Of a DNA stretch of 64,000 bases, positions 17,061-24,223 are shown one piece after another. A program made the translations under genes and the position numbers. The stretch comes from Halorubrum sp. BOL3-1 (GTDB lineage Archaea > Halobacteriota > Halobacteria > Halobacteriales > Haloferacaceae). The stretch spans positions 1,922,001-1,986,000 of the forward strand of contig NZ_CP034692.1 in assembly GCF_004114375.1 (NCBI RefSeq), written 5' to 3'. Each line of letters starts with the position of its first letter. Positions within the stretch are counted from its first letter, which is position 1. The notes below the pieces were generated by a model. That model ran no database searches. It had not been told where the DNA came from and saw only the letters and a list, made by a program, of their open reading frames with translations.

Positions 17061-17659
17061 TCCAGCTCCTCCGGCTGCGTGCCGATCCCCTCGGGCCAGC
17101 CCGTCGGCTGCGCCGCGCTCGGCTCCGCGTGCGACCGCTTGAGTACCATCGGGGTGCGTTCCAAGGAGAGGACGAGCTCGTCGTTCTGGTTGTACGCCCG
17201 CAGCTCCGTGGTGACGATCCCGACGTGGTCGCGCGAGGAGGACTCCCGCTTGTCGAGGACCTCGGACTCCGCGAACAGCGTGTCGCCGTGGAAGACGGGC
17301 GCATGGTGTCGGATATCGTCGTAGCCGAGGTTCGCGGTCGCGTTCGCCGACACGTCGATGACGCTCATCCCGACGGCCAGCGCGATGACGAAGGTGCCGT
17401 CGACGAGGCGCTCGCCGAACTCGGTCTCGGCCGCGTACGCCTCGTTGAAGTGCATCGGGTTGAGGTTCATCGAGAGGTTGGTGAACCAGACGTTGTCCGT
17501 CTCTGTCACCGTCCGTCCGTAGGGGTGTTTGTAGACGTCACCCACCTCGAAGTCCTCGTAGTAGCGCCCCTCCCAGCCGGAGACGAGCCGGCGGTCCGCG
17601 CCGCCGTCGGCTGCTGCCCCGTCACCGTCTGCGTCGTGTGCGTCGGTGTCGCGTGCCAT
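17057..17659 (-). CDS. MaoC-family (hot-dog fold) acyl-CoA dehydratase-like protein
   Basis: A 200-aa hot-dog fold protein. The conserved segment 'FTNLSMNLNPMHFNEAYA' (about residues 60-77) corresponds to the hydratase-2 motif. The position usually occupied by the catalytic Asp appears to be Asn while the His is kept. Further conserved parts are 'GERLVDGTFVIALAVGMSV' and 'HAPVFHGDTLFAESEV'. The N-terminal 25 residues are acidic and disordered. Its partner CoA-transferase gene downstream is broken, so the pathway (probably short-chain acyl-CoA or mesaconyl-type hydration) may be decaying. Substrate not assignable. Confidence 0.8.
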   Translation of the reverse strand: MARDTDAHDADGDGAAADGGADRRLVSGWEGRYYEDFEVGDVYKHPYGRTVTETDNVWFTNLSMNLNPMHFNEAYAAETEFGERLVDGTFVIALAVGMSVIDVSANATANLGYDDIRHHAPVFHGDTLFAESEVLDKRESSSRDHVGIVTTELRAYNQNDELVLSLERTPMVLKRSHAEPSAAQPTGWPEGIGTQPEELE

Positions 17660-17731
17660 ACGCGCACCGACGACGAACGACTAAAAGAGGATTGCGCTCG
17701 CGGCCCCGCCCGCCGGATCGGTTCGCCGCGA

Positions 17732-17860
17732 CTACCCCGAGGCCGTGTACAGCAGCAGGCCGACGGCGACGATCGAGACGAGCAGGATCCACCCGACCGT
17801 GATGGCCCCCATCTGGCGGTGCGTGAGGCTCTGACCCTCAAGGAACTCCGAGAAGCCTAT
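17732..17860 (-). CDS. Small single-span membrane protein, start codon altered or ATA
   Basis: The conserved-looking C-terminus 'MGAITVGWILLVSIVAVGLL' plus LYTASG ends at TAG 17732 and forms one membrane helix. The only in-frame ATG (17812) gives 26 aa. The frame is open to an ATA codon at 17860 (ATA GGC TTC TCG GAG TTC, i.e. xGFSEFLEGQ), giving 42 aa. A strong TATA box lies 25 bp upstream, exactly as for a leaderless start at 17860. I infer an original ATG start that is now ATA, or use of ATA. Function unknown. Confidence 0.45.
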   Translation of the reverse strand: MGFSEFLEGQSLTHRQMGAITVGWILLVSIVAVGLLLYTASG

Positions 17861-17880
17861 GTTCGGCCCGACTTACTCGA

Positions 17881-17890
17881 AATATATAAG
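17881..17890 (-). promoter_or_regulatory. TATA box before the small membrane ORF
   Basis: CTTATATATT on the minus strand, centred about 25 bp from position 17860. The element is nearly symmetric and could also drive a plus-strand transcript, but no plus-strand gene follows. Confidence 0.5.
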
Positions 17891-17961
17891 AGGTCTGGGT
17901 CTACCGACGATCTCAAAATGTGCGGTACCGCGAAGTCTCACCGGTCAATAGAAGTGAGGAG

Positions 17962-17975
17962 GTGGACTCGCGGGG
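17962..17975 (+). repeat. 14-bp copy of the tRNA-Ala 3' end
   Basis: GTGGACTCGCGGGG occurs here and again at 18042-18055, where it forms the 3' end of the tRNA-Ala gene. The two copies are 80 bp apart in the same orientation. Short duplications of a tRNA 3' end are what integrases leave as attachment sites, so this may be a relic. No integrase gene is present nearby. Confidence 0.5.
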
Positions 17976-18004
17976 GTCCCGTGAGCGTCAATGAACGGGA
18001 CCAC
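17976..18004. other. 8-bp stem hairpin between the two tRNA-end copies
   Basis: GGTCCCGT and ACGGGACC flank a 12-nt loop in the segment between the partial tRNA copy and the tRNA gene. On the minus strand it lies about 40 nt past the tRNA 3' end and may act in termination or processing. Confidence 0.35.
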
Positions 18005-18042
18005 GCGAGGGAACGACTGAGCGAACGGAGTGAGCGAGGAAG

Positions 18043-18114
18043 TGGACTCGCGGGGATTTGAACCCCGGGCCTCTTCCTTGCGAAGGAAGCGATCTGCCGC
18101 TGATCTACGAGCCC
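18043..18114 (-). tRNA. tRNA-Ala (anticodon CGC)
   Basis: The minus strand folds into a full cloverleaf of 72 nt with no encoded CCA. The acceptor is GGGCTCG with CGAGTCC (one G-U) and discriminator A. The D stem is GATC/GATC with AGCGGCA loop. The anticodon stem is CTTCC/GGAAG with loop TTCGCAA (anticodon CGC, reading GCG). The variable loop is AGGCC, and the T stem is CGGGG/CCCCG with TTCAAAT loop. No intron is present. Confidence 0.97.
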
Positions 18115-18373
18115 TCAAGACGAAACAATCACCGTTCGTATTTGTACCTTACCTTTCGATGACCCGTGCGAGAGTGGGTCCCACCCGTCGGCCGAACCGG
18201 TTCGGGAAACCACTGGAGACGCCACGAAACCGGCCGACACCGACGGGATTAGGTACGCGGCGAACGAACTGTTTCGTCAGGCCGCTTCCGACCGGTTCCG
18301 CCGACCAAATAACGTTTCTGTGATGCGTTCCATATTCGTTACTCTTTTTGCCGCGGACGACCGAGGGTGAGAT

Positions 18374-19132
18374 ATGTCAGACGTGACGGCGACCGACGCG
18401 GACACCGACGTGGACCCGGCCGCCCTCGCGGCCCTGAAACACGTCGGACTCGTCGGCGGTCTCTCCGAGACGAAGGTGTCGTGTGCGGCGCTGGGCGATC
18501 GGCTCGACGCCTCCACGCAGACCGCCTCTCGACGCCTCCAGACGCTCGAATCCGCGGGCTACGTCGATCGCGACGTGGTCAGCGACGGGCAGTGGGTCCG
18601 GGTGACGGACGCGGGCGAGGCCGCGCTCCGCGGGGAGTACGCCGACTACCGCCGGCTGTTCGAGTCGGACGTCGAACTCACGCTCCGCGGTGCGGTCACC
18701 GGCGGGATGGGCGAGGGACGCCACTACATCACGCTGCCGGGGTACGCCGAGCAGTTCCGCGAGCGGCTCGGCTACGACCCGTTCCCGGGCACGCTCAACG
18801 TGGACCTCACCGAGGAGAGCGTTCGCCGCCGCGGCGAGATGGCCGGCATCGACGCCGTCCCCATCGACGCATGGGAGGGCGAGGACCGTACCTACGGCGG
18901 CGCCACCTGCTACGGGATCACCCTCGTCGCGGGCGACGAGCGCTACGAGGCGGTCCACGCCATCATCCCCGACCGCACCCACCACGACGACGACCAGCTC
19001 GAACTGATCGCGCCGGACCGCCTGCGCGACGCGCTCGACCTCGACGACGGCGACGCGGTCGAAGCCCGCGTCGAGCCGACGAGCCGCGCCGACGAGCCGG
19101 AGTCGACCGCGGTCGAGACGGAGGTCGCCTGA
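18374..19132 (+). CDS. ribK: CTP-dependent riboflavin kinase with HTH domain (RbkR type)
   Basis: Archaeal riboflavin kinase makes FMN using CTP. The 252-aa protein has an N-terminal winged helix-turn-helix (residues 20-90, '[20 protein letters not shown]'). The kinase domain follows (residues 95-225) with '[14 protein letters not shown]', '[12 protein letters not shown]' and '[13 protein letters not shown]'. This fusion matches RbkR, described in archaea as both enzyme and transcriptional regulator of riboflavin genes. It is followed directly by ribB (TGATG overlap), an obvious target. The tail of about 20 residues is acidic and disordered. Confidence 0.93.
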   Translation: MSDVTATDADTDVDPAALAALKHVGLVGGLSETKVSCAALGDRLDASTQTASRRLQTLESAGYVDRDVVSDGQWVRVTDAGEAALRGEYADYRRLFESDVELTLRGAVTGGMGEGRHYITLPGYAEQFRERLGYDPFPGTLNVDLTEESVRRRGEMAGIDAVPIDAWEGEDRTYGGATCYGITLVAGDERYEAVHAIIPDRTHHDDDQLELIAPDRLRDALDLDDGDAVEARVEPTSRADEPESTAVETEVA

Positions 19133-19845
19133 TGCGCGCCGACCCGGAGACGGGCGCCGGTGCGGCGGAGTCGACCGAGACCGTCGACGCCGTCGAACGG
19201 GCGCTCGACGCGTTCCGCACCGGCGACCCCGTCTGCGTCCACGACTTCGCGGACCGCGAGGGCGAGACGGACATCGTCTACCCTGCCGAGGCGGTCGACG
19301 AGACTGCGGTCGCGCACATGCGCAACGACGCGGGCGGACTGGTCTGCGTGGCCGTCGACGGCGCGGTCGGCGACGCGTTCGAGTTGCCGTTCCTCGCGGA
19401 CGCGCTCGATCACCCCGCAGTCGACGACGACCCCGACTACGACGACCGGTCCTCCTTCTCGCTGCCGGTGAACCACCGCGAGACGTTCACCGGGATCACG
19501 GACGCGGACCGGGCGAAGACCATCGTCGAGGTCGCGAACGCGGCCGCCCGCGTCCGCGCTGACCCGACCGCCTACGGCCCCGAAAACTTCGCCGCGGAGT
19601 TCCGCGTCCCCGGCCACGTCCACGTCCTGCGCGGCGACTGCGACGGCCTCGCCGGCCGGACCGGCCACACCGAACTCGGCCTCGCGATGGCCGGTGCGAC
19701 CGACCGCGCGCCCGCCGCCGTGGTCTGCGAGATGCTCGACGACGAGACGGGCGACGCGCTCGCGCCCGCGGACGCCGCCGCCTACGCGGACCACCGAGGA
19801 ATTCCCTACGTCGAGGGCGCAGCGCTCGTCGAGGCGTTACGCTGA
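19132..19845 (+). CDS. ribB: 3,4-dihydroxy-2-butanone 4-phosphate synthase
   Basis: Converts ribulose 5-phosphate to 3,4-dihydroxy-2-butanone 4-phosphate and formate for riboflavin synthesis. It is 237 aa. The family motifs are 'DREGETDIVYPAEAV' (residues 38-52), 'MRNDAGGLVCVAV', 'HRETFTGITDADRAKTI', and 'FRVPGHVHVLRGDCDGLAGR' with the conserved His. 'GHTELGLAMAG' follows. The ATG shares one base with the ribK stop, so translation is coupled to ribK. Confidence 0.95.
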   Translation: MRADPETGAGAAESTETVDAVERALDAFRTGDPVCVHDFADREGETDIVYPAEAVDETAVAHMRNDAGGLVCVAVDGAVGDAFELPFLADALDHPAVDDDPDYDDRSSFSLPVNHRETFTGITDADRAKTIVEVANAAARVRADPTAYGPENFAAEFRVPGHVHVLRGDCDGLAGRTGHTELGLAMAGATDRAPAAVVCEMLDDETGDALAPADAAAYADHRGIPYVEGAALVEALR

Positions 19846-20140
19846 GCCCGGCGAACTCCACACCGACGACCCAATTTTCCGCCGCCGAACCGATCCACGA
19901 TCAGTCGATCCGGCGCGACGCGCCGGCTGCCGGAGAATCTCCGATTCTCGCTGGAGTCGGCGGTCCTCCGCTTCGGACCGCCTCGCGGCTGGGGCTTCGG
20001 CGGCCACAGTCGTGACGGGATCAGCGACGTGTAGCCGAGCGGCTGGAGCTTCGTGGCGGTTCTCAGGAGCGGTCGGCACCGCTCCGTCGGAGGGGCCCGG
20101 AGGTCAGTTCGGCGTAGCAGTCCCCCGCCGGTTGTCACAG
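19846..20140. repeat. Non-coding gap with degenerate tandem repeat units
   Basis: The 325-bp gap before ilvE has no gene. It holds degenerate copies of a GGCTGGGGCTTCGGCGG unit near 19950 (CGCTGGAGTCGGCGGTC), 19985-20003 and 20038-20058. Similar DNA occurs at 63283-63353. Two hairpins are visible: GAGAATC/GATTCTC around 19933-19949 and a GGCGGTCC/GGACCGCC stem around 19959-19982. These look like an intergenic repeat family rather than a gene. Confidence 0.55.
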
Positions 20141-20148
20141 TTTTAAGC
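20141..20148 (+). promoter_or_regulatory. Promoter TATA-like box of ilvE
   Basis: TTTTAAGC is centred about 26 bp upstream of the ATG at 20171. Confidence 0.45.
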
Positions 20149-20170
20149 CCGCCGACCGCAACAACCGAGT

Positions 20171-21100
20171 ATGGGATTCGACGAGATGGACGTCGACACG
20201 ATCTGGAAGAACGGGGAGTTCCTCGACTGGGAGGACGCGACGACCCACGTTCTGACCCACGCGCTCCACTACGGGAGCGGCGTGTTCGAGGGCGTCCGCT
20301 GTTACGACACCGAGAAGGGACCGGCGGTGTTCCGCTGGGACGAACACCTCGACCGGCTGTTCGACTCCGCGAAGATGTACGACATGGAGATCGGCCACTC
20401 CCGCGAGGAGATCACCCAGGCCACCCTGGAACTCCTCGACCGACAGGACCTGGAGTCCTGCTACATCCGACCGATCGCCTACTACGGCTACGACACGCTG
20501 GGCGTCTCGCCGAAGGACTGCCCGACCGACCTCGTCCTCGCCGCGTGGCCGTGGGGCGCGTACCTCGGGGAGGAGGCGCTCGAAGACGGCGTCGACGTGA
20601 TGGTCTCCTCGTGGCGGAAACACGCCTCCTCGCAGGTGCCGACGAACGTGAAGACGACCGGCCTGTACGTCAACTCCATGCTCGCGGGCGAGGAGGCCCG
20701 CCGGAACGGCTACGTCGAGGCGGTCGTCCTCAACAAGGAGGGCAACGTCGCGGAGGGTCCCGGCGAGAACATCTTCATGGTCAACGACGGCGAGATCTAC
20801 ACCACCGGCCCGGCGCAGTCGATCCTCGAAGGGATCACCCGCGACACCGTCATCGAACTGGCGAGGGAGCGCGGCTACGAGGTCCACGACGAGGCGATCA
20901 TCTCGCGCGGCCAGCTGTACACCGCGGACGAGCTGTTCTTCACCGGCTCCGCGGCGGAGGTCACACCGATTCGCTCGGTCGACGACACCGAGATCGGCGC
21001 GGGCACCCGCGGTCCGGTGACCGAGGAGCTCCAGAGCGCCTTCTTCGAGCTGGTCGAGCGGCGGACCGACGACCACGACGAGTGGTTCAGGTACCTGTAG
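20171..21100 (+). CDS. ilvE: Branched-chain amino acid aminotransferase
   Basis: A fold-type IV PLP enzyme that transaminates Leu, Ile and Val with 2-oxoglutarate. The 309-aa length fits the family. Visible motifs are 'THALHYGSGVFEGVRCYD' (residues 31-48), the substrate loop 'CYIRPIAYYGY', and the PLP-lysine region 'PTNVKTTGLYVNSMLAGEEA'. The C-terminal 'EGPGENIFMV' and 'TADELFFTGSAAEVTPI' are also present. It has its own TATA box and is probably a single gene. Confidence 0.95.
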   Translation: MGFDEMDVDTIWKNGEFLDWEDATTHVLTHALHYGSGVFEGVRCYDTEKGPAVFRWDEHLDRLFDSAKMYDMEIGHSREEITQATLELLDRQDLESCYIRPIAYYGYDTLGVSPKDCPTDLVLAAWPWGAYLGEEALEDGVDVMVSSWRKHASSQVPTNVKTTGLYVNSMLAGEEARRNGYVEAVVLNKEGNVAEGPGENIFMVNDGEIYTTGPAQSILEGITRDTVIELARERGYEVHDEAIISRGQLYTADELFFTGSAAEVTPIRSVDDTEIGAGTRGPVTEELQSAFFELVERRTDDHDEWFRYL

Positions 21101-21185
21101 CTCGCGTCACCGACTCTCACTCGGCCGAGTCACTCGTTCGACGCGGGCATTCTCCGCTTCGAGTCGCTCTCCGTTTCGACCCGCG

Positions 21186-21896
21186 TCACTCCCCGGAACT
21201 GCTTCCGTCGGTCGCGGCCCCGTCCCCGCCGCCGGGCGTCCCGTCGGTCCGGACGTGTCCGTAGCCGTCGGGGGTCCCGGTGCCGTCGCCCGCCGATTCC
21301 TCTTCCTCGACCGGCACCTGATGGGCCGACTCCGCGAAGCCGGCGGAGAGGACCCGCGTCATCCCCTCCTCGACGGTCTCGCCGGTCTCCTCGATCTTCT
21401 CCGGCTCGACCTCGATGACGAAACCGGTGGTGATGTTCGGCGCGGTCGGCATGAACAAGACGATCTTCCCGTCGCGGGTCTTCTTCCCCGTCCGGAAGGC
21501 GGTCATCCGGATCCCGGGCCACGTCTCGAGGTACACCGGGCTCTGAAGCTCGTCGGTGCCGGAGATGGCCGTCTCGATGGCGAGCTTCGACGCGTTGTAC
21601 ACCACCCGGAGCGCCGGGATCCGATTGATCGCGTCGTCCACCGCCGCCTCCGCCAACCGACCGAGCGTGGTCCGCATGAAGTACCCGACCGCGAGCACGA
21701 CGGTGGCGAACACCGCGAACGCGATGATAACCCGGGATACAGGCTCTAAGGGACCCGGTATAACGGTTGGTTGGAGGTCCGCGATGAGCGGGATCGACTC
21801 GATGTACCGGTAGATCCAGCGGAGCACGAGCAGTAGAACGAGGAGCGGCGCCAGCACGATGAGACCGCTGGCGAAGTCGCGTTTCCACGTGGACAT
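21186..21896 (-). CDS. DUF502-family membrane protein
   Basis: A 236-aa protein with two N-terminal membrane helices (about residues 8-30 and 55-78). A soluble region of about 110 aa follows, with 'IPALRVVYNASKLAIETA' and 'IVLFMPTAPNITTGFVIEV', typical of DUF502. The last ~45 residues are low complexity (Gly, Asp, Thr, Glu). A TATA-like CTTAAG element lies about 34 bp upstream. Function of the family is not established. Confidence 0.88.
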   Translation of the reverse strand: MSTWKRDFASGLIVLAPLLVLLLVLRWIYRYIESIPLIADLQPTVIPGPLEPVSRVIIAFAVFATVVLAVGYFMRTTLGRLAEAAVDDAINRIPALRVVYNASKLAIETAISGTDELQSPVYLETWPGIRMTAFRTGKKTRDGKIVLFMPTAPNITTGFVIEVEPEKIEETGETVEEGMTRVLSAGFAESAHQVPVEEEESAGDGTGTPDGYGHVRTDGTPGGGDGAATDGSSSGE

Positions 21897-21995
21897 CTAT
21901 CGCGTTGGTATGCGTGGGCGACCCTTAAGAGGGCTTTCACGCGGCGACGACGCCGAGAGGGAGCCTTCGACGACGACACGAGGGAGATCCCGCAG

Positions 21996-22835
21996 CTACT
22001 GCCCCAGGACCGCCCGCACCGCGAACGTCAGGTTCTCCTTGCGCTCGCGGACGCGCCGGTAGAAGTACGAGAGCCACCTGTCGCCGTACGGCGCGTACTG
22101 GAACACGTCGACCCCCTGTGCGGTGAGGTCGCGCTGCGCGTCCCCGCGGACGCCCATCAGCATCTGGACCTCGTAGTCGGCGCCGTGCTCGCGCGCGAGC
22201 CGGTCCGCGAGCGAGATCATCTCGGGGTCGTGGCTGCCGACCGCGACCCCGCGGTCGCGACGCTCGAAGAGGAGGCGGAGGTCGTCGCGGTACGCCTCGT
22301 CGACGTCCGCCTTGTCGGTGTAGGCGATCGACGACGGCTCGTCGTACGCGCCCTTCACCAGCCGGATCTTGCCGGGGACATCGACGAGTCGGTCGAGGTC
22401 GTCGGCGGTGCGTCTGAGGTTCGACTGGATGCACTGCCCGACGCTCCACGGGTAGTCGGCGGCGATGGACTCGAAGGCGTCGAGCGTGGCGTCGGTGGTG
22501 TCTGCGTCCTCCATGTCACACCAGACGAACGCGCCGAGTTCGTCGGCGCGCGCGACGATATCGCGGTAGTGCTCCTCGAACAGGTCCGTCGAGACGTCCA
22601 TCCCGATCTGGGACGGCTTCACCGAGACGCAGGCGTCGAGACCGCTGGCGGCGATGTCGTCGAGCAGCCGGCGGTACGCGTCGGCGTCCGCCTCGGCGTC
22701 CGCGGGGTCTTCGTGGTGTTCTCCGAGCAGGTTCAGGATGACCGCGATGCCGTCCTCGTTCGCGGCGCGGGCGTGATCGAGGGCCGCCGGAACGCTCTCG
22801 CCGGCGACGAACTGTCGGGCGATCGGGGGGATCAT
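21996..22835 (-). CDS. Proline dehydrogenase (monofunctional)
   Basis: FAD enzyme that oxidises proline to pyrroline-5-carboxylate. The 279-aa length matches the monofunctional archaeal/Gram-positive type. Motifs include '[14 protein letters not shown]' (beta-strand 2 region), '[20 protein letters not shown]', '[18 protein letters not shown]', '[14 protein letters not shown]' and the C-terminal '[10 protein letters not shown]' arginine helix that contacts substrate carboxylate. It is divergent from carS. A TATA-like AGTAAAG lies about 27 bp upstream. Confidence 0.92.
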   Translation of the reverse strand: MIPPIARQFVAGESVPAALDHARAANEDGIAVILNLLGEHHEDPADAEADADAYRRLLDDIAASGLDACVSVKPSQIGMDVSTDLFEEHYRDIVARADELGAFVWCDMEDADTTDATLDAFESIAADYPWSVGQCIQSNLRRTADDLDRLVDVPGKIRLVKGAYDEPSSIAYTDKADVDEAYRDDLRLLFERRDRGVAVGSHDPEMISLADRLAREHGADYEVQMLMGVRGDAQRDLTAQGVDVFQYAPYGDRWLSYFYRRVRERKENLTFAVRAVLGQ

Positions 22836-22939
22836 GTCGTGGATTCCGAACGGCGCAAACTTTACTGTTACCGACCCGGCGCGGGTGACCGCAACGTCGC
22901 GTCCTCGGTCGCGGGCGACAGCCGGCGTCGGATCCGAGG

Positions 22940-22949
22940 TTTATAAAAT
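22940..22949 (+). promoter_or_regulatory. Promoter TATA box of carS
   Basis: TTTATAAAAT is centred about 27 bp upstream of the ATG at 22972, giving a leaderless arrangement and supporting that start over upstream in-frame codons. Confidence 0.6.
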
Positions 22950-22971
22950 CTCGGGCGCCGCCCGTAGGGAC

Positions 22972-23514
22972 ATGATCGGTGCGCTCGTCGCGACCGCGTT
23001 CTGGGCGATGCTCCCGGCGTACGTTCCGAACAACGCCGCGGTGTTGGCCGGCGGTGGCCGCCCCATCGACGGCGGCCGCGAGTGGCGCGGCGCGCGACTG
23101 CTCGGGGACGGTAAGACGTGGCGCGGGACGGCGGTCGGCACCCTGGTCGGCGTCCTCCTCGCGCTCGGACTCAACGCGCTCGTCGACCCCGCGAGCGCCG
23201 CGCTCGGCGTCGATCTCCCGACGTTCGATCCCCCCGCGGCGGTCGCCCTCGCGCTCGGGGCGATGTGCGGCGACATCGGCGCCTCCTTCCTCAAGCGACG
23301 GTCGGGGCGCGAACGCGGCGCCGCGTTCCCCGGCCTGGACCAGCTCGACTTCGTCGTCGGCGCGCTGGGACTCGCCTTCGTCGTCGACATCGACTGGGCG
23401 GTCGCCGTCTTCACGCCCGGCGTCCTCGCGGTCGTCTTAGCGATGACGCCTGTCCTCCACGTCGTCACGAACGTCGCGGCCTACGCGCTCGGACTGAAGG
23501 ACGAGCCGTGGTGA
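22972..23514 (+). CDS. carS: CDP-archaeol synthase
   Basis: Membrane enzyme that activates 2,3-di-O-geranylgeranylglyceryl phosphate with CTP during archaeal phospholipid synthesis. The 180-aa protein has about five hydrophobic segments. It carries the family motifs '[20 protein letters not shown]' with TWRGT (residues 24-48) and '[20 protein letters not shown]' (about 98-117), which supply metal- and nucleotide-binding residues. The start at 22972 is supported by the TATA box. GGGP synthase, which acts two steps earlier, is at 28565-29272. Confidence 0.93.
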   Translation: MIGALVATAFWAMLPAYVPNNAAVLAGGGRPIDGGREWRGARLLGDGKTWRGTAVGTLVGVLLALGLNALVDPASAALGVDLPTFDPPAAVALALGAMCGDIGASFLKRRSGRERGAAFPGLDQLDFVVGALGLAFVVDIDWAVAVFTPGVLAVVLAMTPVLHVVTNVAAYALGLKDEPW

Positions 23515-23527
23515 GCCGGGAGGGACT

Positions 23528-23566
23528 CCCGCTTGAAGCGGGTAACTCGTAGTTAAGTTTTGTTTC
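23528..23566 (+). terminator. Hairpin plus T-rich tract after carS
   Basis: CCCGCTTGAAGCGGG forms a compact hairpin and is followed within about 15 nt by T-rich DNA (AGTTTTGTTT). It could end the carS message. The hairpin also resembles subterminal hairpins of IS200/IS605-type elements, but no transposase trace accompanies it. Confidence 0.45.
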
Positions 23567-23667
23567 AATACAATATCACCCAAAAAAACTGATCGTACAG
23601 TCGCGTGATTTCCAGATGCGAGAACGACAGAAAGGCATATATGCTCGTGTGGCATATAGTGGCACGC

Positions 23668-23850
23668 ATGTCTAGTAGTGCACCCAGCTCGGACGACGAC
23701 GTGTTCGACGAGTTCCTGTCCGACAACGGCCACGAGACGGAGATCGTAGGCTGGGAGCGATCCTATAACAAGCTCCAGTGTCCCGAGTGCGGTGCGCTCC
23801 ACGAGGAGGGAACGGCGCGGTGTTCGGTCTGCGACTGGCGGCCGAACTGA
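23668..23850 (+). CDS. 60-aa zinc-finger protein (HVO_0416-like)
   Basis: A small protein starting MSSSAPSSDDDVFDEFLSDN. The acidic N-terminus is followed by 'SYNKLQCPECGALHEEG' and 'CSVCDWRPN', giving two CxxC knuckles spaced about 15 residues apart. It closely recalls the haloarchaeal HVO_0416 family of small zinc-finger proteins (assignment from memory). The frame is open upstream to 23605, but the ATG at 23668 fits the domain. A TATATG/CATATA-rich region lies 25-35 bp upstream. Confidence 0.75.
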   Translation: MSSSAPSSDDDVFDEFLSDNGHETEIVGWERSYNKLQCPECGALHEEGTARCSVCDWRPN

Positions 23851-23932
23851 CGGGCGCGAGGCGCGCCCGCGACGTTTTCTTTCCGTCAGACCCCCCGGTA
23901 GTATTATGAGGAATTACTCGATAGTAGAGAAC

Positions 23933-24091
23933 ATGCCGACCTGTCAGAACTGCGGCTCGTTCGTCACGACCGATTACGTGCGAGTGTTCACGCCGAACGA
24001 GGTCGATCGGCCCCGCGTCTGTCCGGCCTGCGAGGACTTAGTCCGCGACGGCGCCGACGTCCGCGAAGCACGCGCGACTCGGAGTACCTGA
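23933..24091 (+). CDS. 52-aa zinc-finger protein (DUF7563-like)
   Basis: Begins MPTCQNCGSFVTTDYVRVFT and continues to 'RVCPACEDLVRDGADVREAR'. The CQNC and CPAC pairs form a two-knuckle zinc ribbon, and the sequence matches a widespread haloarchaeal family that I recall as DUF7563. A TATTATGA element is centred about 29 bp upstream, favouring this ATG over the in-frame one at 23906. Role unknown. Confidence 0.75.
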   Translation: MPTCQNCGSFVTTDYVRVFTPNEVDRPRVCPACEDLVRDGADVREARATRST

Positions 24092-24190
24092 GGCTAGTCA
24101 CAAGATGACACACGGAGAGTCCGGTCACGCGACGACACGCCGATCCGCCGCGGTCGGACCGAGGCGCGTATCGACGACCGGCGAGCCACG

Positions 24191-24199
24191 GCGTTTAAG
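24191..24199 (+). promoter_or_regulatory. Promoter TATA-like box of the UvrD-like helicase
   Basis: GCGTTTAAG is centred about 28 bp upstream of the ATG at 24224, fitting leaderless transcription. Confidence 0.45.
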
Positions 24200-24223
24200 G
24201 AGAACCGGAATCTGGACGTAACA

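Noticed and set aside
17998-18040. GAGCGAACGGAGTGAGCGAG stretch next to the tRNA as part of a new element
   Set aside because: Similar short GAGCGAACG/GAGTGAGCG phrases are common haloarchaeal intergenic filler as far as I recall; alone it gives no evidence of an element.
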